NCBI GenBank assembly: GCA_027031325.1
Contig: JALVRI010000450.1
Span: 1-11,217, forward strand
Direction: 5' to 3'
Length of the DNA: 11,217 nt
From: Desulfobacteraceae bacterium
Lineage (GTDB): Bacteria > Desulfobacterota > Desulfobacteria > Desulfobacterales > Desulfosarcinaceae
Below the pieces are notes generated by a model, which saw nothing but the letters and a program-made list of their open reading frames with translations, was not told the DNA's origin and did no database searches. Shown here piece by piece: positions 1 to 6,964 of this stretch (positions are counted from its first letter, which is position 1; each line of letters starts with the position of its first letter). Position numbers and translations under genes: made by a program.

Positions 1-464
1 TCGAATGGCTCAACGAGTTCCTGGAAGCTGCCACCGCGGTCATCATCGAATACGGCGGCTACGTCGACAAATTCATAGGCGATGCCATTCTGGCGGTTTT
101 CGGGGTGCCCATCTTCAGGAAAGATCATACTCACCGGGCGGCCCGCTGTGCAGTGGCCTTGCAAAAGGAACTCTGCCGCAAGAAAAAAAACGGCAATCCC
201 CTGATGGGCTCGGCCGGCATCAGCCTTCATACAGGCGACGTTGTGGCCGGCAACATAGGCTCCCCCGACAAGATAGAGTATACCGTCATCGGAGACACCG
301 TGAATATTGCCTCGCGGCTCAATGCCCTTGCCGGACCCGGCCAAGTGGTGATAAGCAAGGCCGTCAAAAAGAGGCTGCCCCCGGGGGTCGAAGTGGTCTC
401 TTTGGGCAAGCACAAAATCAAGGGCAAAACCGATCCGATAGAAGTCTATGAAATCGTCTTTTGA
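1..464 (+). CDS. Class III adenylate/guanylate cyclase, C-terminal part (5' end outside window)
   Basis: The reading frame is open from the window edge (first full codon at base 3), giving 153 residues of the C-terminal half of a class III cyclase catalytic domain, which makes cAMP (or cGMP) from ATP (or GTP). Visible family motifs are VDKFIGDAILAVFG, with the second metal-binding Asp at 81-83 and the purine-contacting Lys at 69-71, and EYTVIGDTVNIASRLN, with the transition-state Asn at 303-305 and Arg at 315-317. The first metal Asp and any N-terminal sensor or HAMP/membrane region lie upstream and are not seen. The second base-specifying position, Asp in canonical adenylate cyclases, is Thr (282-284), the pattern of class IIIb enzymes such as cyanobacterial CyaC. 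Its end overlaps the next gene by 17 bases, so the two are probably cotranscribed. Cyclase identity is secure; cAMP rather than cGMP is inferred from the Lys. Confidence 0.93.
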   Translation, partial: EWLNEFLEAATAVIIEYGGYVDKFIGDAILAVFGVPIFRKDHTHRAARCAVALQKELCRKKKNGNPLMGSAGISLHTGDVVAGNIGSPDKIEYTVIGDTVNIASRLNALAGPGQVVISKAVKKRLPPGVEVVSLGKHKIKGKTDPIEVYEIVF

Positions 465-1518
465 CATATGGAAGGCCTCGAGCCGCAAGATCCGGGGTCA
501 TATACCCTTGTCCGCCCCTCCGGCGGCTTGCCTCGTCACGGTGGCACTGGCCGCCGTCTTGCTGCTGGCCTTTGCCGGCTGTAGCCGGTTCTCATCCCAT
601 AGGCCAAAGGTTTCCGTCCCGATCAAGACTTCAGACTTTTTCATCGTCACCGTGGCCGACAATCAAGACCTGCCGGGCCTGGCTGCCAAGTACCTCGGTG
701 ATCGCGAAAAATGGTGGCAAATCGCGGCTCTCAACAACGTAACCCGGGTTGCTTCCGGTGACATTCTGGTGATCCCGAGGCGGGACCTCCATCCCGGAGG
801 GCTGACTCCCCAAGGGTACCAAACCGTTCCGGTCCTGGCCTACCTCAAACTGGCCGAAAAAAAATCCGGCCGCCTGGTGGTTGCACGTTCAGTTTTTGAA
901 CGCCAGATGGAATTTCTCCACCAAAACGGCTACCAACCGGTTTCCATCGACCGACTGGTGGATTACCTGAATATGAAGCGCGAGCTGCCGCCCAAGGCGG
1001 TTGTGATAACTTTCGACAACGGCTGGCGCTCGGTTTACAAAATCGCCTATCCCATACTCAAAAAATACCGCTTCCCGGCCACCGTATTCATCTACACCAA
1101 TTTCATCGGCGCTCCCAAGGCCTTGACCTGGCAGCAGCTACGCGAAATGTCAGCCCACGGAATCTCAATCCAATCCCAGACCCTCAGCCTTCCGAATCTT
1201 ACCCGCTTGGCTCCCGATGCCAGATTGCAGGATCACATCATGACCCTTGAGCGGGAGCTTGGCCAATCGAAGGCCCTCATCCAAAAAAATATCGGCAAGC
1301 CTTGCAATTACCTGGCCTATCCCTTCGGTAAAACCAATGACCTGGTAATCGCCATGGCCAAAAAATTTGGATACCGGGCCGGCTTCACCCTCAACCGTGG
1401 CAGCAACCCGTTTTTCGTGGACAATTTCAAGATCAGGCGTTCGATGATTTACGGCCACTACGATCTAAACCGGTTCGCCAAGAACCTTAAAGTCTTCGAG
1501 CCGTTGGAGTTGCGATGA
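448..1518 (+). CDS. Lipoprotein with LysM-like domain and catalytically degenerate polysaccharide deacetylase (NodB-like) domain
   Basis: This is a 356-residue predicted lipoprotein. A basic N-terminus and a hydrophobic stretch (about 26-44) end in AFAGC with Cys45 as the likely lipidated residue; Phe at -3 is unusual. Residues about 62-111 resemble a LysM glycan-binding domain, ending SGDILVIPR. Residues about 127-350 match the PgaB-like polysaccharide deacetylase fold: VPVLAYL, ITFDNGW, PILKKYRFPATVFIYT, LTWQQLREM, LAYPFGKTND. The family's metal ligands are gone: TFDDG is TFDNG (Asn191), SHxxSH is SQTLSL (Gln244, Leu248), and the usual His after VPVLxY is Leu133. Asp190, the usual catalytic base, remains. 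The protein is probably a glycan-binding pseudoenzyme rather than an active deacetylase. The ATG at 448 overlaps the cyclase stop; later in-frame starts would lose the charged signal region. The stop overlaps the next start (ATGA), implying translational coupling. Confidence 0.88.
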   Translation: MKSSFDIWKASSRKIRGHIPLSAPPAACLVTVALAAVLLLAFAGCSRFSSHRPKVSVPIKTSDFFIVTVADNQDLPGLAAKYLGDREKWWQIAALNNVTRVASGDILVIPRRDLHPGGLTPQGYQTVPVLAYLKLAEKKSGRLVVARSVFERQMEFLHQNGYQPVSIDRLVDYLNMKRELPPKAVVITFDNGWRSVYKIAYPILKKYRFPATVFIYTNFIGAPKALTWQQLREMSAHGISIQSQTLSLPNLTRLAPDARLQDHIMTLERELGQSKALIQKNIGKPCNYLAYPFGKTNDLVIAMAKKFGYRAGFTLNRGSNPFFVDNFKIRRSMIYGHYDLNRFAKNLKVFEPLELR

Positions 1519-2822
1519 AGCGCCCTTTGTGCCTGATAGTCGCCACTTGCCTGGCCTGGATGCCCGCCGGTTGTGGTTCAACCTTTAGCAGGCTGAAGGC
1601 ATCCATGGGCTCTCCGGCCCGACATTGGCGCGACCTTGCAATCGCCAAGCAGGAGGAAGACCGTCTTGGCGAGGCCATCGTGCTGTGGCAGGCCGTCCAG
1701 CGCCTGGAACCTGATGACAAGGATGCCGGCAAAGCCATAATCGAGCTTAAAAAGACAGCCCGCAAAAGAGCCCAACAGCATTTCCTGAAGGGTGTCAGCG
1801 CCTACCAGCAGGGTGATTTTGCCCGCGCCCGGCTTCAATTCCTGATAGCTTTGCGCTACAGGCATGATCATCGCGGAGCGCTGGACTACCTGAAAAACCG
1901 GCTTCACCGCAAGGAACAGGTATCGTATCGCATCAGGAAAGGTGACTCCCTGAGCAGCATCGCCTACAAGACATACAAAGACGCCGAGCTGGCACCGGTT
2001 ATCGCCTACTTCAACGACCTGGATCCCCGGGGACCCATCTTCCCCGGCAAGGTACTGGTGCTTCCCACCTTGCCGGACGAATATCTCAAGCCCCCCAGCG
2101 CCATCCAGCAACTGCTTGCTGAAGCCCGCCGGAAATTCGGCCAGGGTGATCTTGCCGGGGCCCTGGCACTGGTCAACCAGATCGGGGCTGGAAACCCGCA
2201 TTACGAGCAGGCCCGCCGGCTGGCCGACAAGGTTTATTTTCGCCAGGCGGTCGAACTTATGCAACGCCGACAGTTCTGGGAGGCCTTGGAAAGGCTCAAA
2301 CGGGTCCGGCCCGGTTTCAAGGGTCGCGACAAAGCCATGGCCCGGGCCAGGGAAAATCTGAAAAGCCAGGCCAAGGAAGACCGTCTCAAGCTCGCCCGCA
2401 AGCTGCTTGAAGAAGGCGCCTACCAGGAGGCCCGCACGGTAGTGGAAGAGATACTGACCTCTGATCCGGGAAACAAGGCCGCCCGGGCCCTGATGGATGC
2501 GACCAACTATGCCATTGCCAACCAGTTGCTGGCCGAAGGTAAAGACCAGGAAGCCATCTCGGTCCTGGAAACCATCGACCCGGCCTACGAAGACACCGCC
2601 GTCCTGATCAACGATGCCCAGCTCCGGCTCAATGCCGCTGCCGAAACCCATTACCGTAACGGTGTCAAGTATTTCCTCAACGAGGAACTGGAACTGGCCA
2701 TCGAACAATGGCAGGCCGCGCTGCGCCTGAATCCCAGCCTCGACAAGGCACGCCGCGACATAGCCAACGCCCGCCGTCTGCTTAAAAAACTCGATGCTCT
2801 GGAAAAAGGCGCTTCCCCGTAA
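1515..2822 (+). CDS. LysM and TPR-repeat lipoprotein
   Basis: This 435-residue predicted envelope lipoprotein has a short signal sequence ending PAGC (Cys20). Helical TPR-like repeats flank one LysM domain. The N-terminal repeats are at about 36-69 and 84-117. LysM is at about 136-186 and shows the standard pattern YRIRKGDSLSSIAYKTY, then FPGKVLVLP. Further TPR-like units follow at about 196-228, 236-269, 289-322, 331-360 and 376-410; the last, ending LAIEQWQAALRLNPSLD, is the clearest. LysM domains bind GlcNAc-containing glycans such as peptidoglycan, and TPRs bind proteins, so a scaffold anchored to the wall or outer membrane is the likely role. GGAG at 1506-1509 sits 5 bases before the ATG, and the start overlaps the previous stop by 4 bases. 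It closes the cyclase/deacetylase-like operon. The exact partner and function cannot be told from sequence. Confidence 0.9.
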   Translation: MKRPLCLIVATCLAWMPAGCGSTFSRLKASMGSPARHWRDLAIAKQEEDRLGEAIVLWQAVQRLEPDDKDAGKAIIELKKTARKRAQQHFLKGVSAYQQGDFARARLQFLIALRYRHDHRGALDYLKNRLHRKEQVSYRIRKGDSLSSIAYKTYKDAELAPVIAYFNDLDPRGPIFPGKVLVLPTLPDEYLKPPSAIQQLLAEARRKFGQGDLAGALALVNQIGAGNPHYEQARRLADKVYFRQAVELMQRRQFWEALERLKRVRPGFKGRDKAMARARENLKSQAKEDRLKLARKLLEEGAYQEARTVVEEILTSDPGNKAARALMDATNYAIANQLLAEGKDQEAISVLETIDPAYEDTAVLINDAQLRLNAAAETHYRNGVKYFLNEELELAIEQWQAALRLNPSLDKARRDIANARRLLKKLDALEKGASP

Positions 2823-2985
2823 ACCCGGATTTTGCAGCTTGCCAGTTTGCCGAATCAGAAATCCACATATCGGCTATCCGGCCACTTCACCAGGAGTTGC
2901 TTTTTCAGTACCCGGCTTGCTTGACCATGCCGGCGGCATGTAATAGGTTGCAGATAGCAGCTGGCCGTTTTCCAATGGAGAAGGC
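2823..2985. other. Intergenic gap between two + strand operons
   Basis: These 163 bases hold no supportable gene. No stem followed by a T-run was seen after the LysM/TPR gene. The only notable structure is the dyad at 2926-2940, annotated separately. A good Shine-Dalgarno sequence (GGAG at 2977-2980) belongs to the next gene. Confidence 0.6.
2921..2949 (+). promoter_or_regulatory. Possible promoter/operator: dyad CATGCC-GGC-GGCATG next to a TTGACC box
   Basis: TTGACC at 2921-2926 resembles a -35 box and overlaps, by one base, a perfect 6-base inverted repeat with a 3-base centre (2926-2931 and 2935-2940). A weak -10 (TAGGTT, 2944-2949) would be 17 bases away. A dyad lying between -35 and -10 is typical of operator-controlled promoters. 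It sits 46 bases before the CoA synthetase alpha-subunit start and could drive that operon. The -10 is poor, so this is only a candidate; the same dyad could form an RNA hairpin. Confidence 0.25.
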
Positions 2986-4359
2986 ATGAAAACAGATTTC
3001 AAACCCCTGTTCGCCCCCAAAACCATGGCTGTGGTGGGAGTATCCCTCACAAATGCGAGCCATCCGGCCAACGTTATTTTCAACAAACTCAACCTGCGCT
3101 ACCCGGTCAAGGTTTACCCGGTCAATCCCAGGGGAGGGCGGATCATAAGGGACAAGGTATACAAGAGCCTGGCCGACCTGCCCGAAAGGCCCGACCACGT
3201 CGTAATAGCCGCCCGGGCCCCTCACGTACCGGCCATCCTCGAGGATTGTATCGCCTGTGGCGCAGGTGCCGCGACGATCATATCCGGAGGTTTCGCCGAA
3301 AGTGGACGCCGGGACCTGCAGGAGCAGATAACCTGCCTGGCCGGGGAAGCCGGCTTTCCTTTCATCGGCCCCAACTGTCTCGGAATCTACGTTCCCGACC
3401 GTTTCGACACCTTTTTCCTGCCGGGCGAACGGCTGGTCAGACCAATGAAGGGCAACGTGGCCCTGGTAAGCCAAAGCGGCGGGGTGTTGGTCGACCAGAT
3501 GGTCAAGTTCGCCGGCCAGGGAATCGGACTTTCCCTGGCTGTATCGATCGGCAACAAGGCCCTGGTACGGGAAACCGACCTGTTACGCTACCTGGCCCGC
3601 GACCCTGCCACGGAAGTGATCGCCTTTTACATAGAGGGCTTTGCACACCGCGAAGGCCGCCTTTTTGTTGAACTGGCCAGCAAGTGTTCCAAACCGGTGG
3701 TGGTCTTGAAGGCCGGTAAAAGCAATCAGGGCAGGCGGGCGGTTTCCAGCCATACGGCTTCCCTGGCAGGCGATTACGCGGTCTTTTCCCAGGTCCTGGC
3801 CCAGCACGGGATCGTGGAAGCCCGCAATGAATACGAACTGCTATCCTTTTGCGAATCCTTGAGCTGTTACAAGCAGGCCATCGAGGGAAAGGTGGGAATA
3901 ATAACCGTCAGCGGCGGTCACGGCGTACTGGCTGTCGACACCTGCACCGCCCATGGCCTCCAGGTGCCGGCCCTGGACGAAACGGCCAAAGAGCAGATCC
4001 GCACCGGGCTGTCGTCCTCCATCCGGGAGATTGCTTCCCTGGAAAATCCGGTCGACCTTACCGGCAGCGCCAGGGACGATGACTTCATTGCCGCTGCCAA
4101 CGGCCTGCTCAAAACCAGGGCCATCGATTGCATCCTGCTGTCCCTGCTGCCATATTCGCCGGGCATATCATCCGACCTGGGAGCACGCCTCAGCCACGTC
4201 GATCGCAACCAGGAGATGCCCATCGTGGCCTACGTCCCGCATGTAGAAAAATACCGCATGTTGATCGAAGGTTTTGAACTCAACCGGGTCCCGGTGTCAA
4301 ATTCGATCGAAGGGGCCGTCCTGATGCTCGAAGCCTTGAGAAGGTGCCAGCCATGTTGA
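2986..4359 (+). CDS. ADP-forming acetyl/acyl-CoA synthetase, alpha subunit (CoA-binding and CoA-ligase domains)
   Basis: This 457-residue cytoplasmic enzyme subunit matches the alpha subunit of archaeal-type ADP-forming acetyl-CoA synthetase in length and order. An N-terminal CoA-binding Rossmann domain (about 5-135: MAVVGVS, VYPVNPRGG, IISGGFAE, FIGPNCLGIY) is followed by succinyl-CoA-synthetase-like ligase domains (ALVSQSGG at 159-166; SSHTASLAGDYAVF with the phosphorylated catalytic His at 256; ENPVDLTG at 353-360). With the beta subunit it converts acyl-CoA, ADP and Pi to free acid, CoA and ATP through a phosphohistidine, giving substrate-level ATP; the reverse reaction activates the acid. 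The acyl substrate cannot be read from sequence. GGAG at 2977-2980 supports the start. The gene overlaps the beta-subunit gene that follows. The archaeal homologue is called acdA; I leave the symbol blank because the substrate is unknown. Confidence 0.92.
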   Translation: MKTDFKPLFAPKTMAVVGVSLTNASHPANVIFNKLNLRYPVKVYPVNPRGGRIIRDKVYKSLADLPERPDHVVIAARAPHVPAILEDCIACGAGAATIISGGFAESGRRDLQEQITCLAGEAGFPFIGPNCLGIYVPDRFDTFFLPGERLVRPMKGNVALVSQSGGVLVDQMVKFAGQGIGLSLAVSIGNKALVRETDLLRYLARDPATEVIAFYIEGFAHREGRLFVELASKCSKPVVVLKAGKSNQGRRAVSSHTASLAGDYAVFSQVLAQHGIVEARNEYELLSFCESLSCYKQAIEGKVGIITVSGGHGVLAVDTCTAHGLQVPALDETAKEQIRTGLSSSIREIASLENPVDLTGSARDDDFIAAANGLLKTRAIDCILLSLLPYSPGISSDLGARLSHVDRNQEMPIVAYVPHVEKYRMLIEGFELNRVPVSNSIEGAVLMLEALRRCQPC

Positions 4360-5096
4360 AAAAAACCATCAGGCAAATCCTGGAAGATTCCAGGCCCTAC
4401 GGTTGGGTCTTGGAGCCGGATGCCAAGCGGATACTTAAGCTGTCAGGCATCCCTGTTCCGAAGGGCAAAGTTGTGCGCTCACTCCCCGAAGCCCTGGCCG
4501 CGGGACGCAAACTCGGTTTCCCGGTTGTGGCCAAGGCCGTCGGTCCCACCCTGATCCACAAATCCGACGTCGGGGCCGTTATCCTGGCCATCGCTGATGA
4601 ATCGAACCTGCAAGCAGCCTATGGCCGCCTGACTGAAATCCCCGGCTGCCGGGCGGTGCTGGTAGAAACCATGGAGCAGGGCCTGGAAATGATCGTGGGA
4701 GGCAGGACAGACCCCCAGTTCGGCCCGGTGGTCCTGCTGGGGATGGGAGGAACGGGGGTGGAAATATACAACGATATCAGCTTGCGGATGGCACCTGTCA
4801 AAGACCATGACGTGCGCTCGATGATCCGTTGCCTGCGGGCCAGAGAATTGTTGACCGGGTTCCGCGGCAACCCTCCCGTGAACATCGAAGCCCTGGTAGA
4901 GCTGGTGCTATGCTTTTCAAAGCTGGTGGTCAAAATGGGCGATCTGATCGACTCCATGGACCTCAACCCGGTTTTGTGCAGCCCGACAGGTTGCGTGGCG
5001 ACAGACGCCAGGATTATTTTGGCAAATACTCCTGCCAAAACTGAAAACCGGCTCGAAGAAGACAATTATTGTAATCGTCCATCAGGCCGGGCATGA
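4353..5096 (+). CDS. ADP-forming acetyl/acyl-CoA synthetase, beta subunit (ATP-grasp)
   Basis: This 247-residue ATP-grasp protein is the size of the separate beta subunits of ADP-forming acetyl-CoA synthetases. It takes the phosphate from the alpha-subunit histidine and passes it to ADP. Visible signatures are the N-terminal domain (AKRILKLSGIPVPKGKVV), GFPVVAKAV, LIHKSDVGAV with His69 at the site of the second phosphorylated histidine of the archaeal enzyme, VGGRTDPQFGPVVLLGMGG, and the nucleotide/metal loop MDLNPVL near the C-terminus. The ATG at 4353 is preferred because GAGAAGG at 4338-4344 lies 8 bases upstream; an in-frame GTG at 4344 would add three residues but covers that site. It overlaps the alpha-subunit stop by 7 bases and the next gene by 4, so the three genes should be translated together. 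The last 20 or so residues are hydrophilic and probably not part of the fold. Confidence 0.9.
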   Translation: MLKKTIRQILEDSRPYGWVLEPDAKRILKLSGIPVPKGKVVRSLPEALAAGRKLGFPVVAKAVGPTLIHKSDVGAVILAIADESNLQAAYGRLTEIPGCRAVLVETMEQGLEMIVGGRTDPQFGPVVLLGMGGTGVEIYNDISLRMAPVKDHDVRSMIRCLRARELLTGFRGNPPVNIEALVELVLCFSKLVVKMGDLIDSMDLNPVLCSPTGCVATDARIILANTPAKTENRLEEDNYCNRPSGRA

Positions 5097-6541
5097 ATGA
5101 AAATCCGGAAAAAGACAGTCGCTCGCTTGCAGTAAAACGTACTCCGCCACTTTTTCCAGGTGGTATCAATATCCTCTTGGCTTGCCTTGCCGGCCTGGCT
5201 TTGGTGGGCATAACTCTCACGCTCCTGGCCGGATGCAATATCATCCGCGACGATCTTGAAGCCATCCGGGACAGGGGCCACCTGATATTGATCACCCGCT
5301 ACGGTTCTACGACATATTATGAAGGGCCAAACGGGCCTGAAGGTTTCGAACACGATCTGGCAGAAGCTTTTGCAGACCACCTTGGAGTCGATCTCAAGAT
5401 ACTGACAAAGGAAGAGGAGGTCGACATGATAGCCGCCCTGGCAAGGGGAGAGGGTGATATCCTGGCCCCCGGATTCCCCTTCGGCAGCAAGGTTGCTCCG
5501 CTGGTATACCTCGGCCCGGAATATCTCAATGTAAACCAACAGGTAATTGGACGCCGGGGAAGACCGGATGTTACCAGGCCGGCCGATCTCAAGGGCCGCT
5601 CCATCTGGTACGCTCCCAGCAGCGCAAGGCAGGAAGCTCTGGAGAGCTTGAAACGGCAGGTCCCTTCAGCCCAATGGATCCTGCGTTCGACCTACAGCTC
5701 AGAGGACCTGCTTGACTTGGTCCAAAAACGGTCGGCCGACCTGACCGTGGTCGAATCCAACACTTTCACCGGCAACCGTTGGTTGTACCCCGAGCTGGTG
5801 GTTCATTTCAGCATCGAGCCGGCTCAGCAATTACGCTGGGCCATAGGCCGGCACAAGAACAAGTTGCAAAAAGCGGTGGAACAATGGTTTGCCCTTCCAA
5901 AGGTCGGAGACCTGATCCGCGAACTGATCAGGCATTACTACGGCCACCTCGAGCGTTTCGACTACGTGGACCTTGTCCGTTTCAGGAAAAAGATCACCAG
6001 CCACCTGCCCAGGTATATCAAATACTTCAAGCAGGCCGCAGCCCAGTATGGCCTGAACTGGATGCTGGTGGCTGCCCAGTCCTACCAGGAATCCCACTGG
6101 AACCCGCGGGCCAGAAGCTTTACCGGGGTGCGAGGTATGATGATGTTGACTCTTGATACGGCCCGCGACATGGGCCTGAAAAACAGAATGGCGGCCATGG
6201 AATCCATCTTTGCCGGGACCCGCTACCTTGCCCGCCTCCACAGCCGAATAGAAGAAAGGGTTCCGGAACCGGATCGTACCTATCTCTCCCTGGCGGCCTA
6301 CAACCTTGGATTCGGCCATCTACAGGATGCCCGCCTGCTGGCAACCCGCCTGGGCAAATCGGCTGACACCTGGCCATCCATAAGAACCGTTCTACCCCTG
6401 TTGCAGCAAAAAAAATACTACCGCCATCTGCCCCATGGCTATGCCAGGGGCAAAGAGGCTGTCCACTACGTTGACCGCATCCGGACTTACTACAAGGTCC
6501 TGCAGGAGCATTTCGGAAACCGCCCTTCCATTTCCTGGTGA
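5093..6541 (+). CDS. mltF: MltF-like lytic murein transglycosylase lipoprotein (SBP_bac_3 + SLT domains)
   Basis: This 482-residue protein has the two-domain plan of membrane-bound lytic transglycosylase F, which cleaves peptidoglycan between MurNAc and GlcNAc, leaving 1,6-anhydro ends. A hydrophobic segment (about 25-47) ends in a good lipobox, LLAGC, with Cys48. A family-3 solute-binding-like domain covers about 55-290 (GHLILITRYGSTTYY, GFEHDLAEAFADHLGVDL, DILAPGFPF); in MltF this domain regulates activity. The SLT lysozyme-like domain covers about 300-470 with the catalytic Glu333 in AAQSYQESHWNPRARS, then GVRGMMMLTLDTARDMG and AAYNLGFGH. The 45 or so residues before the Cys are longer than an average signal peptide. 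The start overlaps the CoA-synthetase beta stop as ATGA. Pairing a wall hydrolase with an energy-metabolism enzyme is unexpected and may be simple operon packing. The stop is 10 bases from the convergent gene's stop. Confidence 0.9.
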   Translation: MNENPEKDSRSLAVKRTPPLFPGGINILLACLAGLALVGITLTLLAGCNIIRDDLEAIRDRGHLILITRYGSTTYYEGPNGPEGFEHDLAEAFADHLGVDLKILTKEEEVDMIAALARGEGDILAPGFPFGSKVAPLVYLGPEYLNVNQQVIGRRGRPDVTRPADLKGRSIWYAPSSARQEALESLKRQVPSAQWILRSTYSSEDLLDLVQKRSADLTVVESNTFTGNRWLYPELVVHFSIEPAQQLRWAIGRHKNKLQKAVEQWFALPKVGDLIRELIRHYYGHLERFDYVDLVRFRKKITSHLPRYIKYFKQAAAQYGLNWMLVAAQSYQESHWNPRARSFTGVRGMMMLTLDTARDMGLKNRMAAMESIFAGTRYLARLHSRIEERVPEPDRTYLSLAAYNLGFGHLQDARLLATRLGKSADTWPSIRTVLPLLQQKKYYRHLPHGYARGKEAVHYVDRIRTYYKVLQEHFGNRPSISW

Positions 6542-6551
6542 TCAGGCGCCA

Positions 6552-6899
6552 TTATGGACGGCGGCTTACCGCCTCGGTATCCACTATCTGGCGGATGCGG
6601 ATGGGGCGTTTGCGCAAGTTCAGCTTGTTGTTGATCAGGAACCGTTTCAAAGCCGCCTTGGAGTCTTTGGCGACCTCGTAATCGTTGTAGTAAGCTTTTA
6701 AATTTTCGATCTGGGGATAGGCCCGGTCGACCCGCAACCATTGATTGGGTGCCATCTTGGCTTCCAGGACGTACAGAACCGCCGTACTTCTGACTGCAAC
6801 CAGCCTGATGTCGTCACCCAGTTTCTTTTCAAGAGCCTTGATGGTGGCGACTTCTTCCGGGGTCAAGTTGGCAAACCGAACATCATCCCAAAATCCCAT
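6552..6899 (-). CDS. Small conserved-looking hypothetical protein (115 aa)
   Basis: I do not recognise this protein. The predicted 115 residues begin MGFWDDVRFANLTPEEVATI and contain an alpha/beta-looking middle (LGDDIRLVAVRSTAVLYVLE), an aromatic stretch with DRAYPQIENLKAYYNDYE, and a strongly basic C-terminus (about 85-105: ALKRFLINNKLNLRKRPIRI). There is no signal peptide or membrane segment, so it is probably cytoplasmic; the basic tail might bind nucleic acid or a membrane surface, which is a guess. The frame stays open upstream to 7046, but the ATG at 6899 is chosen because AAAGGAG lies just before it and the longer version would run into the upstream hydrolase gene. It is codirectional with that hydrolase (65-base gap) and convergent with mltF. 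The gap contains a good sigma-54-type promoter match, so it may be controlled separately. Confidence 0.72.
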   Translation of the reverse strand: MGFWDDVRFANLTPEEVATIKALEKKLGDDIRLVAVRSTAVLYVLEAKMAPNQWLRVDRAYPQIENLKAYYNDYEVAKDSKAALKRFLINNKLNLRKRPIRIRQIVDTEAVSRRP

Positions 6900-6941
6900 G
6901 CCGCCTTCTCCTTTAACAACCGAAAGATCAACACCACTACC

Positions 6942-6957
6942 TGCCAACAGGGTGCCA
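6942..6957 (-). promoter_or_regulatory. Candidate sigma-54 (-24/-12) promoter for the 115-aa gene
   Basis: Read on the minus strand, the sequence is TGGCACCCTGTTGGCA. Compared with the sigma-54 consensus TGGCACG-N4-TTGCW, the -24 element TGGCAC is perfect. The -12 element differs at one T, but its GC falls in exact register with the GG (12-base spacing). Transcription would start near 6930, about 30 bases before the ATG at 6899, leaving room for the Shine-Dalgarno. This site lies in the short gap after the hydrolase stop. No activator site was identified. Confidence 0.45.
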
Positions 6958-6964
6958 CCGTTTT

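Noticed and set aside
1578..2708. Long minus-strand open frame (376 codons) opposite the LysM/TPR gene
   Set aside because: The sense strand has clear LysM and TPR patterns and a lipobox. The antisense product is a low-complexity mirror of those codons.
2825..2881. CCGGAT...ATCCGG inverted repeat after the LysM/TPR gene as a terminator
   Set aside because: It is only 6 bp with a 45-base loop and no T-run; this is expected by chance.
6560..6573. GGCGG-CTTA-CCGCC mini-hairpin at the convergent mltF / small-gene junction as a bidirectional terminator
   Set aside because: The stem is only 5 bp, lies inside the small gene's coding end, and no T-tract follows on either strand.
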